The notes under the pieces were generated by a model. The model was not told the DNA's origin. It ran no database searches and was given only the letters and a program-made list of their open reading frames with translations. DNA of 64,000 bases from Advenella kashmirensis WT001 (lineage in GTDB: Bacteria > Pseudomonadota > Gammaproteobacteria > Burkholderiales > Burkholderiaceae_B): assembly GCF_000219915.2 (NCBI RefSeq), contig NC_017964.1, positions 868,001 through 932,000 of the forward strand, read 5' to 3'. The translations under genes were made by a program, and so were the position numbers. Shown piece after piece: positions 19,155 to 29,303 of this stretch (position 1 is the stretch's first letter; every line of letters starts with the position of its first letter).

Positions 19155-20408
19155 ATGGATATGAATGAACATAACACTGACGGGCGCATCAATGGCGCGC
19201 GACTTTGGGCCTCGTTGATGACGCTTGCTCGCATCGGCGGCACGGAAAAAGGCGGTGTAAATCGTCTGGCATTGACCGAGCTGGACAAGGAAGGCCGTCA
19301 TCTGTTTGTTCAGTGGGCAAAGGACATCGGCTGCACCATCCGTGTGGATGAACTGGGCAATATCTTTGCCCGCCGCGAGGGACAGGACCCGCAGTTGCCG
19401 CCAGTCATGACCGGTAGCCATATCGATACGCAGCCGACCGGTGGCAAGTTTGATGGCAATTATGGCGTATTGGCCGGGCTTGAGGTACTACGCACGCTGA
19501 ATGATCTGCAGATCCGCACGCGAGCGCCTCTCGAGGTCGTGGTATGGACGAACGAAGAAGGTTCGCGCTTTGTGCCTGTCATGATGGGGTCGGGTGTTTA
19601 TGTGGGGGCATTTTCTGCCCAGACTGCATTGCACAGTACTGATACCAAGGGTATTAGTGTTGCCGCCGCGCTCGCGGACATTGGTTACGATGGTGCTGTG
19701 CCGTGCAGGGCGACACCCGTGAAAAGTTATTTTGAAGCGCACATTGAGCAGGGACCGGTGCTGGAGCGGCGCTCGCATACCATCGGTGTGGTAACGGGCG
19801 CGCTGGGACAGCGTTGGTATGATGTTGTCGTGCAGGGAGTAGAGTCACACGCCGGTACGACGCCCATGGAGCTGCGCAGGGATGCATTATTGCCCGCAAT
19901 GCGCATCATGAACGAAGTCAACGAGATTGGTCGTCGCTACGGAGAAGATGGACGTGGTACGGTTGGCTGGGTTGATGTATATCCCAATTCGCGCAATGTC
20001 ATTCCGGGACGGGTGCGGTTCTCTGTGGACCTGCGCGCGCTGACCGACGACGACCTGTCTGCGATGTCTGCCGATTTCCAGCGCTATTGCGATGCCATGG
20101 CCGATACGTATCAGGTACAGATTCATGCCGAAGAAGTGGTTTATTTTCCTCCTCAGGCGTTTGCCGCGGCGCAAGTGGCTGCTGTGGAAAAAAATGCCGC
20201 CCGATTGGGTTATGGGCATTCCCGGCTGGTTAGCGGCGCAGGCCATGATGCTGTTTACCTGGCGCGAATATGTCCGACAGCGATGATTTTCATCCCCTGC
20301 AAGGATGGTATTAGTCACAATGAAATCGAAGATGCCTTGCCGGAGCATGTGGAAGCCGGATGCAACGTCCTGCTCTATTGCATGCTTGATGAAGCCGGTG
20401 TGGTGTAA
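19155..20408 (+). CDS. M20-family N-carbamoyl-L-amino-acid hydrolase / ureidopropionase-type amidohydrolase
   Basis: A 417-residue Zn-dependent amidase of the AmaB/HyuC family. Metal-site motifs are MTGSHIDTQPTGGKFDGNYGVLAG, WTNEEGSRF and EAHIEQGPVLE, and the C-terminal metal ligand is in GISHNEIED. Family members hydrolyse N-carbamoyl amino acids, ureidopropionate or related amides, releasing ammonia and CO2. The dimerisation segment VQGVESHAGTTPM is present. It follows the ABC genes by 44 bp and precedes an amidase by 10 bp, so the operon looks like nitrogen scavenging from imported amides. An alternative start at 19161 is possible. Confidence 0.87.
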   Translation: MDMNEHNTDGRINGARLWASLMTLARIGGTEKGGVNRLALTELDKEGRHLFVQWAKDIGCTIRVDELGNIFARREGQDPQLPPVMTGSHIDTQPTGGKFDGNYGVLAGLEVLRTLNDLQIRTRAPLEVVVWTNEEGSRFVPVMMGSGVYVGAFSAQTALHSTDTKGISVAAALADIGYDGAVPCRATPVKSYFEAHIEQGPVLERRSHTIGVVTGALGQRWYDVVVQGVESHAGTTPMELRRDALLPAMRIMNEVNEIGRRYGEDGRGTVGWVDVYPNSRNVIPGRVRFSVDLRALTDDDLSAMSADFQRYCDAMADTYQVQIHAEEVVYFPPQAFAAAQVAAVEKNAARLGYGHSRLVSGAGHDAVYLARICPTAMIFIPCKDGISHNEIEDALPEHVEAGCNVLLYCMLDEAGVV

Positions 20409-20418
20409 AGGACATATT

Positions 20419-21804
20419 ATGGAACAGTATGCCTTCGCCTCGATCACAGAGCTGGCCCGCAGCCTGGCAATGAACAACGTGACTGCCGAGTCGCTGACGA
20501 ACTACTTTTTGAACCGTATAGACAGGTTGAATCCCGTATTGCATGCCTTTGCGCGTGTGTTTCCGGAACAGGCGCTGGCGCAGGCACGCGAGTCCGATGA
20601 ACGGCGGCAACAGGGACGGACGCTGGGTATGCTGGATGGCATACCGCTGGGCATCAAAGACTTGTGTGATATCGAGGGTACGATAACGGCTTGCGGCTCG
20701 AGACAGTGGGAAACCAGGACCAGTAACCAAACCGCCGATGCGGTGCATCGCTTGCGAGCCCATGGCGCGGTCATTATTGGCAAGACGCATACGGTAGAGT
20801 TTGCGTTTGGCGGCTGGGGAACCAATGCTTTGCTGGGAACGCCTCGCAATCCCTGGGACAGAAACCTTCATCGCGTGCCCGGTGGCTCCTCAAGCGGGTC
20901 GGGCGTTGCGGTTGCTGCCGGACTGGTGCCGGGAGCGCTGGGTACCGATACCGGCGGATCGGTGCGGATTCCTGCCGCGCTCAACGGGATTACCGGCTTG
21001 AAGACGACAGTTGGTGCGATCAACGCCGACGGCGTGTATCCATTGTCCCGGACGCTGGATAGCGTGGGGCCCATGACCAGGACCGCAGATGATGCCGCCT
21101 TGCTGCTGCAGGCGTTAACGCATGCGCCGGGGCAGACAGTACAAAGCATGACGTACCTGGCCCAGGATAATGCCGACGATCTGGCGAGAGTACGGGTGTG
21201 CGTGCTGCCCGAGGATGACTATGGTGTGCAAGTGCAGCGTGCTGTGCGCCTGGGTTCGCGGGATATGGTCAGGATGGTCGAGATGGCCGGCGCAACCATC
21301 GTACGCGAGGCGCCTCCATTTAGCTTTGAGCAGGCCATGAGCGATTGCGGAAAATTGATCGCGGCCGAAGGATGGCGTGTACATAAGGACTACATCCAGG
21401 ACCCGAGCCAGCATTTCGGGCCTTTTGTGCGCGATCGCCTCATGGCCGGAAAAAGCATATCGGATATGCAATACCAGGATCTGCTGGGCGCCCATCTGAA
21501 GGTGCAGGCCGTTTGGACGCAATGGATGGCCGATAAAGATGCCTTGTTGCTGCCCACCACGCCTTTTGGTCCGATACCGCTTGCGCAGGTGGACGAGTCC
21601 GGCACACCGCTGGGCTACTTTACCCGTTTTGTGAACTGGGTCAACGGTTGCGCCTTGGCGCTGCCCGCCGGTTTTGACCAAACCAACCTGCCTGTCAGCG
21701 TACAGCTGGCCGGCAAGGCGGGAGACGAACTTATGCTACTGCGCATCGGCAGTGCGATTCAATGCCGGACGGCCTGGCATTCTTATACGCCAACAGTCGG
21801 CTAG
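20419..21804 (+). CDS. Amidase signature family hydrolase
   Basis: A 461-residue amidase. The Ser-cisSer-Lys triad is readable as Lys80 (GIPLGIKDLCD), Ser157 (PGGSSSGSG) and Ser181 (TDTGGSVRIPAA), with the 24-residue gap between the serines typical of the family. No signal peptide is visible, so it is cytoplasmic. It is the last gene of the sigma-54-driven ABC operon and would hydrolyse an imported amide; the exact substrate cannot be read. The start at 20419 gives MEQYAFASITELARSL. Confidence 0.88.
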   Translation: MEQYAFASITELARSLAMNNVTAESLTNYFLNRIDRLNPVLHAFARVFPEQALAQARESDERRQQGRTLGMLDGIPLGIKDLCDIEGTITACGSRQWETRTSNQTADAVHRLRAHGAVIIGKTHTVEFAFGGWGTNALLGTPRNPWDRNLHRVPGGSSSGSGVAVAAGLVPGALGTDTGGSVRIPAALNGITGLKTTVGAINADGVYPLSRTLDSVGPMTRTADDAALLLQALTHAPGQTVQSMTYLAQDNADDLARVRVCVLPEDDYGVQVQRAVRLGSRDMVRMVEMAGATIVREAPPFSFEQAMSDCGKLIAAEGWRVHKDYIQDPSQHFGPFVRDRLMAGKSISDMQYQDLLGAHLKVQAVWTQWMADKDALLLPTTPFGPIPLAQVDESGTPLGYFTRFVNWVNGCALALPAGFDQTNLPVSVQLAGKAGDELMLLRIGSAIQCRTAWHSYTPTVG

Positions 21805-22252
21805 TACGGTTTTACACAAATGTCGCATATATGTCACAAATGTAATAAAAACGCTAAGCGTATTCACTATGAAGGAAAACCCTCATGACCTAAGAATGAA
21901 AAATGATTGCCTGGGCAAGAATCGTGCCAACTTTGCTTATCAGTGAAGGAAACTGTTCAGAATCTTAGCCGTTGCGAAATATCTGTTTAACCATTTGATT
22001 GCAAATGAAATTTCGTATAAAACCGTGATGAATCAAATCGCAATTAGATTATTCTCATAAGCAATATAAGCGCAGCAATTACGATTCAAATGCCGTGGCA
22101 ACCGCGTACGCGAGCCGCCCAACTGCCCATTTTCCGAGTTGGTTGGTTCCTTTACATAAATGTATCCAATCTTTATATTGCTTCAAATCTGAATTGTTTC
22201 TGAACCATTCGGGTAAGAAGAATGATGACCCATCCCTGAGGAGATTTGATAC
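21805..22252. other. Intergenic region upstream of the porin gene
   Basis: A 448-bp AT-richer gap. An ACGCTAAGCGT dyad at 21851-21861 may act in transcript ending. A weak promoter-like pair TTGATT (21995) and TATAAA (22016) is separated by 15 bp. A long minus-strand reading frame here is a shadow of the porin gene. I see no gene. Confidence 0.35.
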
Positions 22253-23440
22253 ATGAAAAAGACTTTGCTTGCTGCAGCTCTGGCCGTCGGCTTTGCCGGC
22301 GTAGCCCACGCAGAAACTTCCGTAACCCTGTATGGTATTGTCGATGCCGGTATTGGCTATCAACAGACCAAAGTGACGCAGGGTGATGCCTTTACCAAAA
22401 CACGTGATATCGGATTGATCAACGGCGTCAGAAACGGCAACCGCTGGGGAATGAAGGGTGTTGAAGACCTGGGCAACGGCACAAGCGCCATTTTCCAACT
22501 GGAAAGCGGCTTTGACCTGGGCAATGGCAGATCCGCACAGGGTGGCCGTCTGTTTGGTCGTCATGCCTATGTCGGTCTGACCGGTGCCAACTGGGGTACG
22601 CTGACTTTGGGTCGCCAACTGAACGTTGCGGCAGACACAGTGTCGTCGCTTAATCCTTTCGGCGTCGCTACATGCAGGCCGGTGTGCTTTCTGGTGCATT
22701 CGGTGCTTCCACTTATGCCCGCATGGACAATTCGATCAAATATATCAGTCCTGACCTTTCCGGCTTCAAAGTTGGTATCGGCTATGCTGGCAAAAACACG
22801 AAAACCACCGGCAGCGACGGCTTCGAAGATTTCGAAGCACGTGATACTTCCAACTGGATCACGACTGGTGCCTCTTATGATAACGGCCCGCTTTCTGTCG
22901 GCGTTTCATACGATCGCTTCCGCACAGACGTGCGTCTGTCCAATGGTGCAGGCGAGAAGGTACAACCCATATGTGGAATCTGTTTGGCGCCTATGATTTT
23001 GAGGTCGTCAAATTGTTCCTGGGTTATGGTCAGATTCGCGGCTCAATGGCCAACGATGTTATCGTAGCCAGCGGTGTCGGAAGTACAGGTTTGACCGGTG
23101 CATTGGATGATTTCGCTACCAATGCTGATGGATTCACTTATGCAGAAACCAAAGGTTACCGTCAACAAGCCTGGGTGGCTGGCCTGTCCGCACCTGTTGG
23201 CGACGACGGCAAAGTCATGTTCTCGTATCAGGCAGCTCTACCAAAAACAAAGACGACGGATTCGATGGTGTGAAAGGCAAACTGAATATTTTCAGCCTGG
23301 GTTACGAACAGAAATTGTCCAAACGCACGACTATTTATGCTATCGCATCTTACGGTACAGGCAAGCTGAAGTTTGACAACACTGAAAACGTCAAACTGAA
23401 GTCAACATTGGTTGGCGTCGGTCTGAATCATCGCTTCTGA
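22253..23440 (+). CDS. Gram-negative general porin, OmpC/PorB-like trimeric type (three frameshifts)
   Basis: An outer-membrane 16-strand porin, 396 residues after correction. It has a signal peptide (AGVAHA/ETSVTLYG), the start SSVTLYGIVDAG-like strand and LESGFDLGNGRSAQGGRLFGRHAYVGL, standard in betaproteobacterial porins, and it ends LVGVGLNHRF with a terminal Phe. Breaks lie near 22664, 22955-22970 and 23230. Each behaves as one lost base; at 23230 a GGG read as GG restores SYQGSSTKNKDDGFDG. It allows diffusion of small hydrophilic solutes. Confidence 0.9.
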
Positions 23441-24110
23441 TGACTTGCCGCTACTTGCAATGCGGTGCCTGGCGCCGTTATTGCGGGCGCGGCTCGATGC
23501 AGTAGAATAAAGGCTTGGCGTCTGCAGCCAACCGTAGTGAGTAGATATGTTCCAACATACTTATTCACCCAAGACGTGCGGTTGCCTGACGTATCAAGGA
23601 CTCCCGGCCCTTGCATCAACTCCGTAGTTTGAAACCCCAGAGCGCTGGTCGCTTCTGGGGTTTTCGTTTTATCCTTGCGTTTTCATGCAATACCATTCAT
23701 TCAACTTTCACATCGATAACGTATCGGGCGCTGTGTCGCCTGGATACCAGCGGTTGCAGATGTACATTCCCGTTGCAGGTGCACCGCCTGGCAAATAGTC
23801 AGATTTGCCCAACGTCATAAATCTGTTTTACTGGGGAAAAATTGATCCCTTTATCCACACGGCATCGTCCTTGCAAAGGTCACGTGACAGACGTTTTGAA
23901 TATGCTTCAGGTGCCGTTCCATGGGCGCTATCGCGAGTGTTATTTACTTGGCTGGGTGTTTTTCCCGCTTTGTTTATGACAATTTGAAAACAGACGTTGC
24001 GTGCAATCTGTGAATGAATGTACACGTTGCAGACAATAGGAAGTATTTGCAAGACGATAAACATTATGGCACCATGGGTCGTAACAATGGGAAGCCCCGG
24101 GAAGAAGATA
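23441..24110. other. Intergenic region between porin and proP
   Basis: About 670 bp with no convincing protein gene. It contains an imperfect 15-bp inverted repeat (23537-23568) and a strong terminator-like hairpin (23632-23670) nearly 200 bp after the porin stop. The region before the terminator could therefore be a porin 3' UTR or a small RNA. The stretch 23700-24110 shows nothing clear beyond the expected proP promoter. Confidence 0.35.
23632..23670 (+). terminator. Rho-independent terminator
   Basis: AAACCCCAGAGCG pairs with CGCTTCTGGGGTTT around a short loop and is followed by TTTTCGTTTT. This is the clearest intrinsic terminator in the window. It reads on the + strand and would end the porin transcript or a small RNA made from this gap. 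Confidence 0.7.
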
Positions 24111-25641
24111 ATGACTGAGTCTGCTTCAGCGTCACAACAACCAGCCCTTGCATATTGACGATATCACCGTCATTGACGATACCAAGCTTAAGAAGGCCGT
24201 CACTGCCGCGGCACTTGGCAATGCGATGGAATGGTTTGATTTTGGCGTATATGGCTTCGTGGCCTATGCGCTGGGTAAAGTCTTTTTCCCGGATGCCTCG
24301 CCTGCGGTGCAGACCATCGCGGCGCTCGGGACGTTTTCTGTCCCGTTTCTGGTCCGGCCGCTGGGAGGCGTGTTTTTTGGTGTGATGGGCGATAGATTCG
24401 GGCGCCAGAAGGTGCTGTCGCTAACTATTATTATCATGGCCATCAGCACTTTCTGCATCGGGCTGATTCCGTCGTACGCAACCATCGGCCTGTGGGCCCC
24501 AGTTCTTTTGCTGTTATGCAAACTGGCTCAGGGTTTTTCTGTCGGCGGTGAGTATACGGGCGCGGCGGTGTTTGTTGCCGAATATGCACCCGACCGGCGA
24601 CGCGGGTTTCTGGGTAGTTGGCTCGATTTCGGCTCAATTGCCGGTTTCGTGCTTGGCGCTGGCCTGGTGGTGTTGTTGCAAACGATCCTCAAAGAGCCAA
24701 CCTTTCTGGAATGGGGCTGGCGGGTGCCTTTCTTTATTGCCGGTCCCTTAGGTCTGCTGGGGCTTTATCTGCGTCACGCTGCCGAAGAAACCCCCGCATT
24801 TACGCAACAGCTTGAAAAGATGGAAAAAGAAGACAAGGATGCCATCAAGGAAAAGCCGGGTGTTTCCTTTCGCGAGATTTTTTCCAAATATCGCAAGGCT
24901 TTGTTGATCAGCATAGGTATGGTTCTGGTAACCAATATTACCTACTATATGTTGCTCACGTATATGCCTACCTATTTATCGAGCAGCCTGGGCTACACCG
25001 AAGAGCACGGTGTGTTGATTATTGTTGTGGTCATGATCGGGATGTTGTTCGTGCAGCCGGTTGTCGGTTTTTTCAGCGATAAAATTGGCAGAAAACCCTT
25101 CCTGAGAATCGGCAGCATTGGTTTGCTGTTGCTGGCAATACCGGCTTACCAGTTCATTGGCAGCGACAATACTGGGCTGATCTTCCTGGGGCTTTTGTTT
25201 ATTGCAATCGTACTCAATTGTATGACGGGTGTGATGGCCTCGACACTGCCGGCATTATTTCCGACGCGTATCCGCTATAGCGCGCTGGCAAGTTCCTTTA
25301 ATGTCGCCATTATTGTTGCCGGGCTCACGCCAACCGTAGCGGCCTGGCTGGTGGAAGAAACAGGCAATCTGATGATGCCGGCCTATTATTTGATGGTTGC
25401 TGCCGTCATCGGAATCATTACCTCCTTCTATCTTCCCGAGACCGCGAACAAGCCGATGCGGGGCGACACGCCCACAGCATCCAACAAGCACGAGGCCAAG
25501 GCGCTGCTCAAGGAAGCTTACGATGATATCGAACAAACTGTTGGTGATGTGGACGAGGAAATCACAGCGTTGCAGGAGCAGCTTGAAGCACTGAAGGCGC
25601 GCCGCCAGCGCCTGGTAGACCGCCATCCGCACATGGATTAA
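24111..25641 (+). CDS. proP: Proline/glycine betaine:H+ symporter ProP (frameshifted at the N-terminus)
   Basis: An MFS osmoprotectant transporter of about 509 residues, close to enterobacterial ProP along its length: IDDTKLKKAVTAAALGNAMEWFDFGVYGF, GDRFGRQKVLSL, AQGFSVGGEYTGAAVFVAEY. It keeps the C-terminal antiparallel coiled-coil segment (about residues 450-505, EAYDDIEQTVGDVDEEITALQEQ), which tunes osmotic activation in ProP. The reading frame opens only at a TTG (24148) with no ribosome-binding site. ATG 24111, preceded by GGGAAGAAG, reads MTESASASQQPAL and joins the main frame if one base in CCCTT (24145-24149) is surplus. I take 24111 as the true start. Confidence 0.9.
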
Positions 25642-25714
25642 AGGCAACGAGGTCTGACGGTGTTGTGAGAGTGCCCCCTGCGACCGCGATCATATATCAT
25701 ATTAGGCATTGCCC

Positions 25715-26095
25715 ATGAAAAAAAGTATTATCTGCCCAATCATGTTGTTGGCATTAGTCCATGGGCAGGCACTGGCGCACAATGTTTCGTTGAATATCCA
25801 CAACACGCTCTCGGCCTGCGTGGCCATATACATCAGAGATACGTCCATACATGCCAATATGCTTCTGGCCAATACGGTTTTTCAATTGCGCAAGCCTATT
25901 GGTGAGTGTGGCTGCCGGTCTGCACTGGTAAGCTATGACAGTGTCACAATCGTAAACACTGCGCCGCAGGTGCTGCAAAATGGGCTGATCGGAATCAGCA
26001 AGAGCGGCAACAAAACGCTGGCGCTGGCATCAGAGCAGGCCCTGGTCACAGACAGGCAGATACAGCTTCAATTTCGTTGTGCGCCCGCGTTATAG
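25715..26095 (+). CDS. Small secreted protein of unknown function (possibly DUF2195 family)
   Basis: A 126-residue protein with a clear signal peptide (MKKSIICPIMLLALVHGQALA) and a mature part of about 105 residues. The mature part carries three or four cysteines, including an ECGC motif, suggesting disulfides in the periplasm. The start at ATG 25715 fits the signal peptide; a TTG two codons upstream is not needed. It resembles small proteins grouped as DUF2195, recognised from memory and not certain. No operon partner is obvious. Function unknown. Confidence 0.6.
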   Translation: MKKSIICPIMLLALVHGQALAHNVSLNIHNTLSACVAIYIRDTSIHANMLLANTVFQLRKPIGECGCRSALVSYDSVTIVNTAPQVLQNGLIGISKSGNKTLALASEQALVTDRQIQLQFRCAPAL

Positions 26096-26204
26096 CATTG
26101 TTAGTGCCGGGTTGAAAGGAGCATGGCAGTCCCTACTGTCGACTGCTTTTCTGCAACGTGTCATTCTGGATTGAGCCAATCGCATTGTGTCCAATGCATA
26201 AAGT

Positions 26205-26218
26205 TTGATCTAAATCAA
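26205..26218 (+). promoter_or_regulatory. FNR/ANR binding site upstream of ompW
   Basis: TTGAT-CTAA-ATCAA matches the FNR/ANR consensus exactly. It is centred about 110 bp upstream of the ompW start codon, a distance compatible with a promoter having a moderate leader. OmpW genes are oxygen-responsive in several bacteria. Confidence 0.65.
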
Positions 26219-26321
26219 TTTTTAATGTTGCGCAATTGCTGTTGCTTGCGCAAACGCAATATTCATTTGTGATTTTTGTTGCACTCTATCAGTTCGTTAA
26301 CAAGTACTGATGGAGAAAAAA

Positions 26322-26990
26322 ATGTATGTCATTCGTCATTTGGTCGTCGCAGGCGCGCTTGCGCTGGGTGCACTCACTACCTTGCCTGCAGTTGCTCACG
26401 AAGCGGGGGACTGGATAGTGAAAGCCGGTTTGACCAGTGTGATGCCCAAGTCGGGCAATGGTACGGTTGGAAAAAGTATCGCCCCTCGCGGGATTGACCT
26501 GGATGTCAATGACAGTACACGCCCCAGTTTCAGTCTGACGTATATGGCCACGCGACATCTTGGGATCGAGCTGCTGGCTGCAGCGCCGTTCAAGCATGAC
26601 ATTCGTGGTAGCGCCGCTGACCTGGGCGGCGATCTTGGAAGGATTGGCACAACCAGGCAACTGCCGCCAACGCTTAGCGTTCAATGGCATTTTTTGCCCG
26701 ATGCCCGGGTACAGCCCTATGTGGGAGTTGGGCTCAATTACACCACCTTCTTTGACACCAAACCGACAGGTGCGCTGCGGGATCTTGGCGTTGAAAAACT
26801 CAAGCTCTCGGACTCCTGGGGGTTGGCCGCCCAAGTGGGCGCCGATGTGAAAATCAACGATAGCTGGTTTTTAAATGCCAGTGTTCGCTATATTGATATC
26901 AAGACCAGTGTTCGACTTGATGGCAACAAAATTGGTACCGCAAAAATCAATCCCTGGGTCGCCACAGTCGGCGTAGGATATCGGTTCTGA
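26322..26990 (+). CDS. ompW: Outer membrane protein OmpW family
   Basis: A 222-residue eight-strand beta-barrel. It has a signal peptide (LPAVAHEAGDW), the family stretch WIVKAGLTSVMPKSGNG, TLSVQWHFLPDARVQPYVGVGLNYT and a C-terminal VGVGYRF ending in Phe for outer-membrane assembly. ATG 26322 is chosen because GGAG lies 8 bases before it; an in-frame ATG at 26310 would overlap that site. OmpW forms a narrow hydrophobic channel. A perfect FNR box lies upstream, so induction under low oxygen is expected. Confidence 0.88.
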   Translation: MYVIRHLVVAGALALGALTTLPAVAHEAGDWIVKAGLTSVMPKSGNGTVGKSIAPRGIDLDVNDSTRPSFSLTYMATRHLGIELLAAAPFKHDIRGSAADLGGDLGRIGTTRQLPPTLSVQWHFLPDARVQPYVGVGLNYTTFFDTKPTGALRDLGVEKLKLSDSWGLAAQVGADVKINDSWFLNASVRYIDIKTSVRLDGNKIGTAKINPWVATVGVGYRF

Positions 26991-27045
26991 TCCGCACCGG
27001 GCAAGCGCAAGTGGCATACTGTGATGTGCACTATTGACGGCGCTT

Positions 27046-27615
27046 TCAATCTTTTTTGCTGCGGTGTTCGGACGTGATCGCATTCAGGATGAACACCGCC
27101 CGTTGCGCGACCGGCAGGCGGGGCACGTGCACCAGCGTATAGCCATATTGTAAATATGTCTTTATCATCGCGTGATAGGTCGCGATGGCGGTGGGCAGGT
27201 CCTGCTGGCGTTCCTGATCACGACGATAGATCTGTGGCCAGGGCGGCAAAATAAACGCTGTCGTATGATATCGACAATGGGATGCCGCTGTTTGCAGTGT
27301 TTCTGGAACAGGCAAGTGCTCCATTTGCAGGTACGCAACAACGTCCACGATACCGCGATCAAAAAAAACCGGACCATTCATATTGCATGCGCGCCGATAA
27401 GCCGCCAGGTCGTGTTCGTACATGAGCCGGGCATACGTGATTTTGTCGTTCCATGGCAGGGCACCTCCGCCACAGCTTTGCTGCTGGCGTATTACGGTCC
27501 GACCTGCTTCTGACATACAGTGGTATCCCATATCTGTCAGTTGATTGATCAAAGTCGTTTTTCCAGAGCCGGGTCCACCGGTCAATACAAAAAAGTTGGT
27601 TGATTGAGGATTCAT
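27046..27615 (-). CDS. AAA-family ATPase/kinase-like P-loop protein
   Basis: A 189-residue protein of the small AAA_28 type. The Walker A motif is VLTGGPGSGKTTLI at residues 10-23. FFDRGIVDVVAYL is a deoxynucleoside-kinase-like acidic segment and ILPPWPQIYRRDQERQQD is a conserved lid region. Such proteins are predicted ATP-dependent kinases of unknown substrate. It stands alone between ompW (convergent) and an asparaginase gene. Confidence 0.75.
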   Translation of the reverse strand: MNPQSTNFFVLTGGPGSGKTTLINQLTDMGYHCMSEAGRTVIRQQQSCGGGALPWNDKITYARLMYEHDLAAYRRACNMNGPVFFDRGIVDVVAYLQMEHLPVPETLQTAASHCRYHTTAFILPPWPQIYRRDQERQQDLPTAIATYHAMIKTYLQYGYTLVHVPRLPVAQRAVFILNAITSEHRSKKD

Positions 27616-28065
27616 GTCTGATGAGGGTTCGCTTTATACATTAAAGATGTTTCTAGAGGCCGCCATGAGCCGGCGCGTATGGCGCGCCGACAGGAGGTCA
27701 ACAGAAGAAGACGGGATCGTGTTGGGGGGAAAGGGCAGGGCCTTGCCAGGGCTCTGGCGCTGATGCGTCGGCGGGCAGCCATGGCAGATAAGACTGGAAA
27801 GTATTAAAAGAAAACGGAGTCTCGACGTAGCGGGTGTCTGAGGAGGACGGCACCCGAAAGGTGAGTGCTGGGACACGCAAACAGATGTTGCGGGTGGTGG
27901 GTAAAAACGGTACAGGGCGGCTGGTGGATCGGTCTCGAGAGTAACGATAGATAACGATGCGCAGCGCGGTGATCACCTCGTGTCCGATCGATATGCCGAA
28001 TATATCAATGCATCGATATTAATGCATTGATATATTTTTTATAAACAGGATTTTACTCAGACCCC
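27616..28065. other. Intergenic region between the AAA ATPase gene and asparaginase
   Basis: A 450-bp gap. It holds the long AT-rich inverted repeat at 27999-28036. A minus-strand frame at 27698-27976 (92 codons, GTG start preceded by GAGG) is conceivable, but its composition (many Ser, Pro, Arg) and lack of any recognisable motif make it doubtful, so I do not call it. Confidence 0.3.
27999..28036. repeat. Perfect 15-bp inverted repeat, terminator or operator
   Basis: AATATATCAATGCAT and its exact complement flank an 8-base loop and are followed on the + strand by a T-run (to 28040). The stem is AT-rich. It begins 30 bp beyond the asparaginase stop, so it may end that transcript or block reading from the other side. 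Confidence 0.5.
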
Positions 28066-29117
28066 TTACATGGCGTCAAATGCCGCCTGCAGGTCTTCTT
28101 TGCCAGATTTGCCGCTTTGCAAAAGAAGCATCAGCAGAATACGGGCTTTTTGCGGGCTCAAATTGCCCGCCATAACAGCACCTGCGTCTGCGGTCGTTTT
28201 ACCGCCGCCTTCAAATCCGTAGTTGGCCATCACGCGACCGTTGTAGACACGGGTGGAAATCACAACCGGAACTTGTTTTCCCAGTGCATATTTGACAGCT
28301 TCGAACATCGGCTTGTTCATATTTCCCATGCCCAGCGCCTGCACACAATGCCCTTTGCTCCCTGATCTACGGCGCTACGCAGCAGGCTGCCATCGGCGCC
28401 GCCGTACATGGCAACAATCTCTACTTTCGGCATGGTCTCAGCACTGATGGGGATATGCTGGCGGCGCAGTGGTGCCCGGGCAAATATCACACGGTCAGGA
28501 TAGACTTCGCCCAGGAAACCATAGTCACCCGATTGAAATGTTTCCACATTGGCAGTATGGGTTTTTGTAACATGACGTGCGGCATTGATCTGGTTGTTCA
28601 TGGCCAGCATGGTGCCTTTGCCCTTTGCCTGTTCGTCTACGGCAATACGCACTGCATTCAGCAGATTGCGGGGGCCGTCAAAATCGGATGAGGAGGCATT
28701 GCGCTGGGCGCCGATCAGGACGATGGGTTTGTCCGATTGCACGGTCAAGTCCAGCCAGAATGCGGTTTCCTCCAGTGTATCGGTACCGTGCGACACAATG
28801 ACGCCCGACACTTCCGGCCGTTGTGCCGCAGCACTGACCGCCTTGCTCAGTTCAATCCAGCGTGGCGGATCCATATAGTCCGACGGCACATTCGATAGAT
28901 TGTTGACTTCTATTTTGGCGAACTCGGCCACGCCGGGCACCGTTGCCAGCAGATCATCGCCGGAGATCGCCGGTACCGGCGCTTTTTTGACAGGATCAAT
29001 TTTCATGGCAATTGTCCCGCCGGTGGCAATAAACTGGACGGTTGGCTTATCCTGGGCGTGGGCTGCGCCGATCAGTGACGCGCACAGTCCGGCTAATACA
29101 AATGAGATTTTTTTCAT
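28066..29117 (-). CDS. ansB: Periplasmic type II L-asparaginase (frameshifted)
   Basis: A 350-residue asparaginase/glutaminase after correction, with a signal peptide (IGAAHAQDKPTV). The two catalytic threonine motifs are present: FIATGGTIAM and VSHGTDTLEETAFWLD. The frame breaks near 28345, where one lost G, restored to GTGGTGCAG, gives KGIVVQALGMGNMNKPMFEAVKYAL. The enzyme hydrolyses periplasmic asparagine (and often glutamine) to aspartate and ammonia. It stands alone; a dienelactone-hydrolase-like gene is divergent. Confidence 0.9.
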
Positions 29118-29303
29118 GGTTGTCCCCTTATTGTGATTTAATTAACACGAATGTGATTCTGTGCAGGCTCGGCAGAAAGCCCTCCTGCGCCCGCATATGG
29201 TATCAGGATCGAGTTTCACATTTCACTGTTCACGCAATTTCTCCATTAGTTCCTTTCTCAGCCAATCCGGGTCTGCTGACCCGCCTGTCAAGGAGTCCGC
29301 AAC

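Noticed and set aside
22079..22699. 206-codon minus-strand open frame over the porin start
   Set aside because: It is antisense to a clear signal peptide and porin sequence and has no recognisable motif; a shadow of the porin codon pattern.
27698..27976. 92-codon minus-strand hypothetical gene
   Set aside because: Weak GTG start, biased composition, no family resemblance; kept only as a note on the gap.
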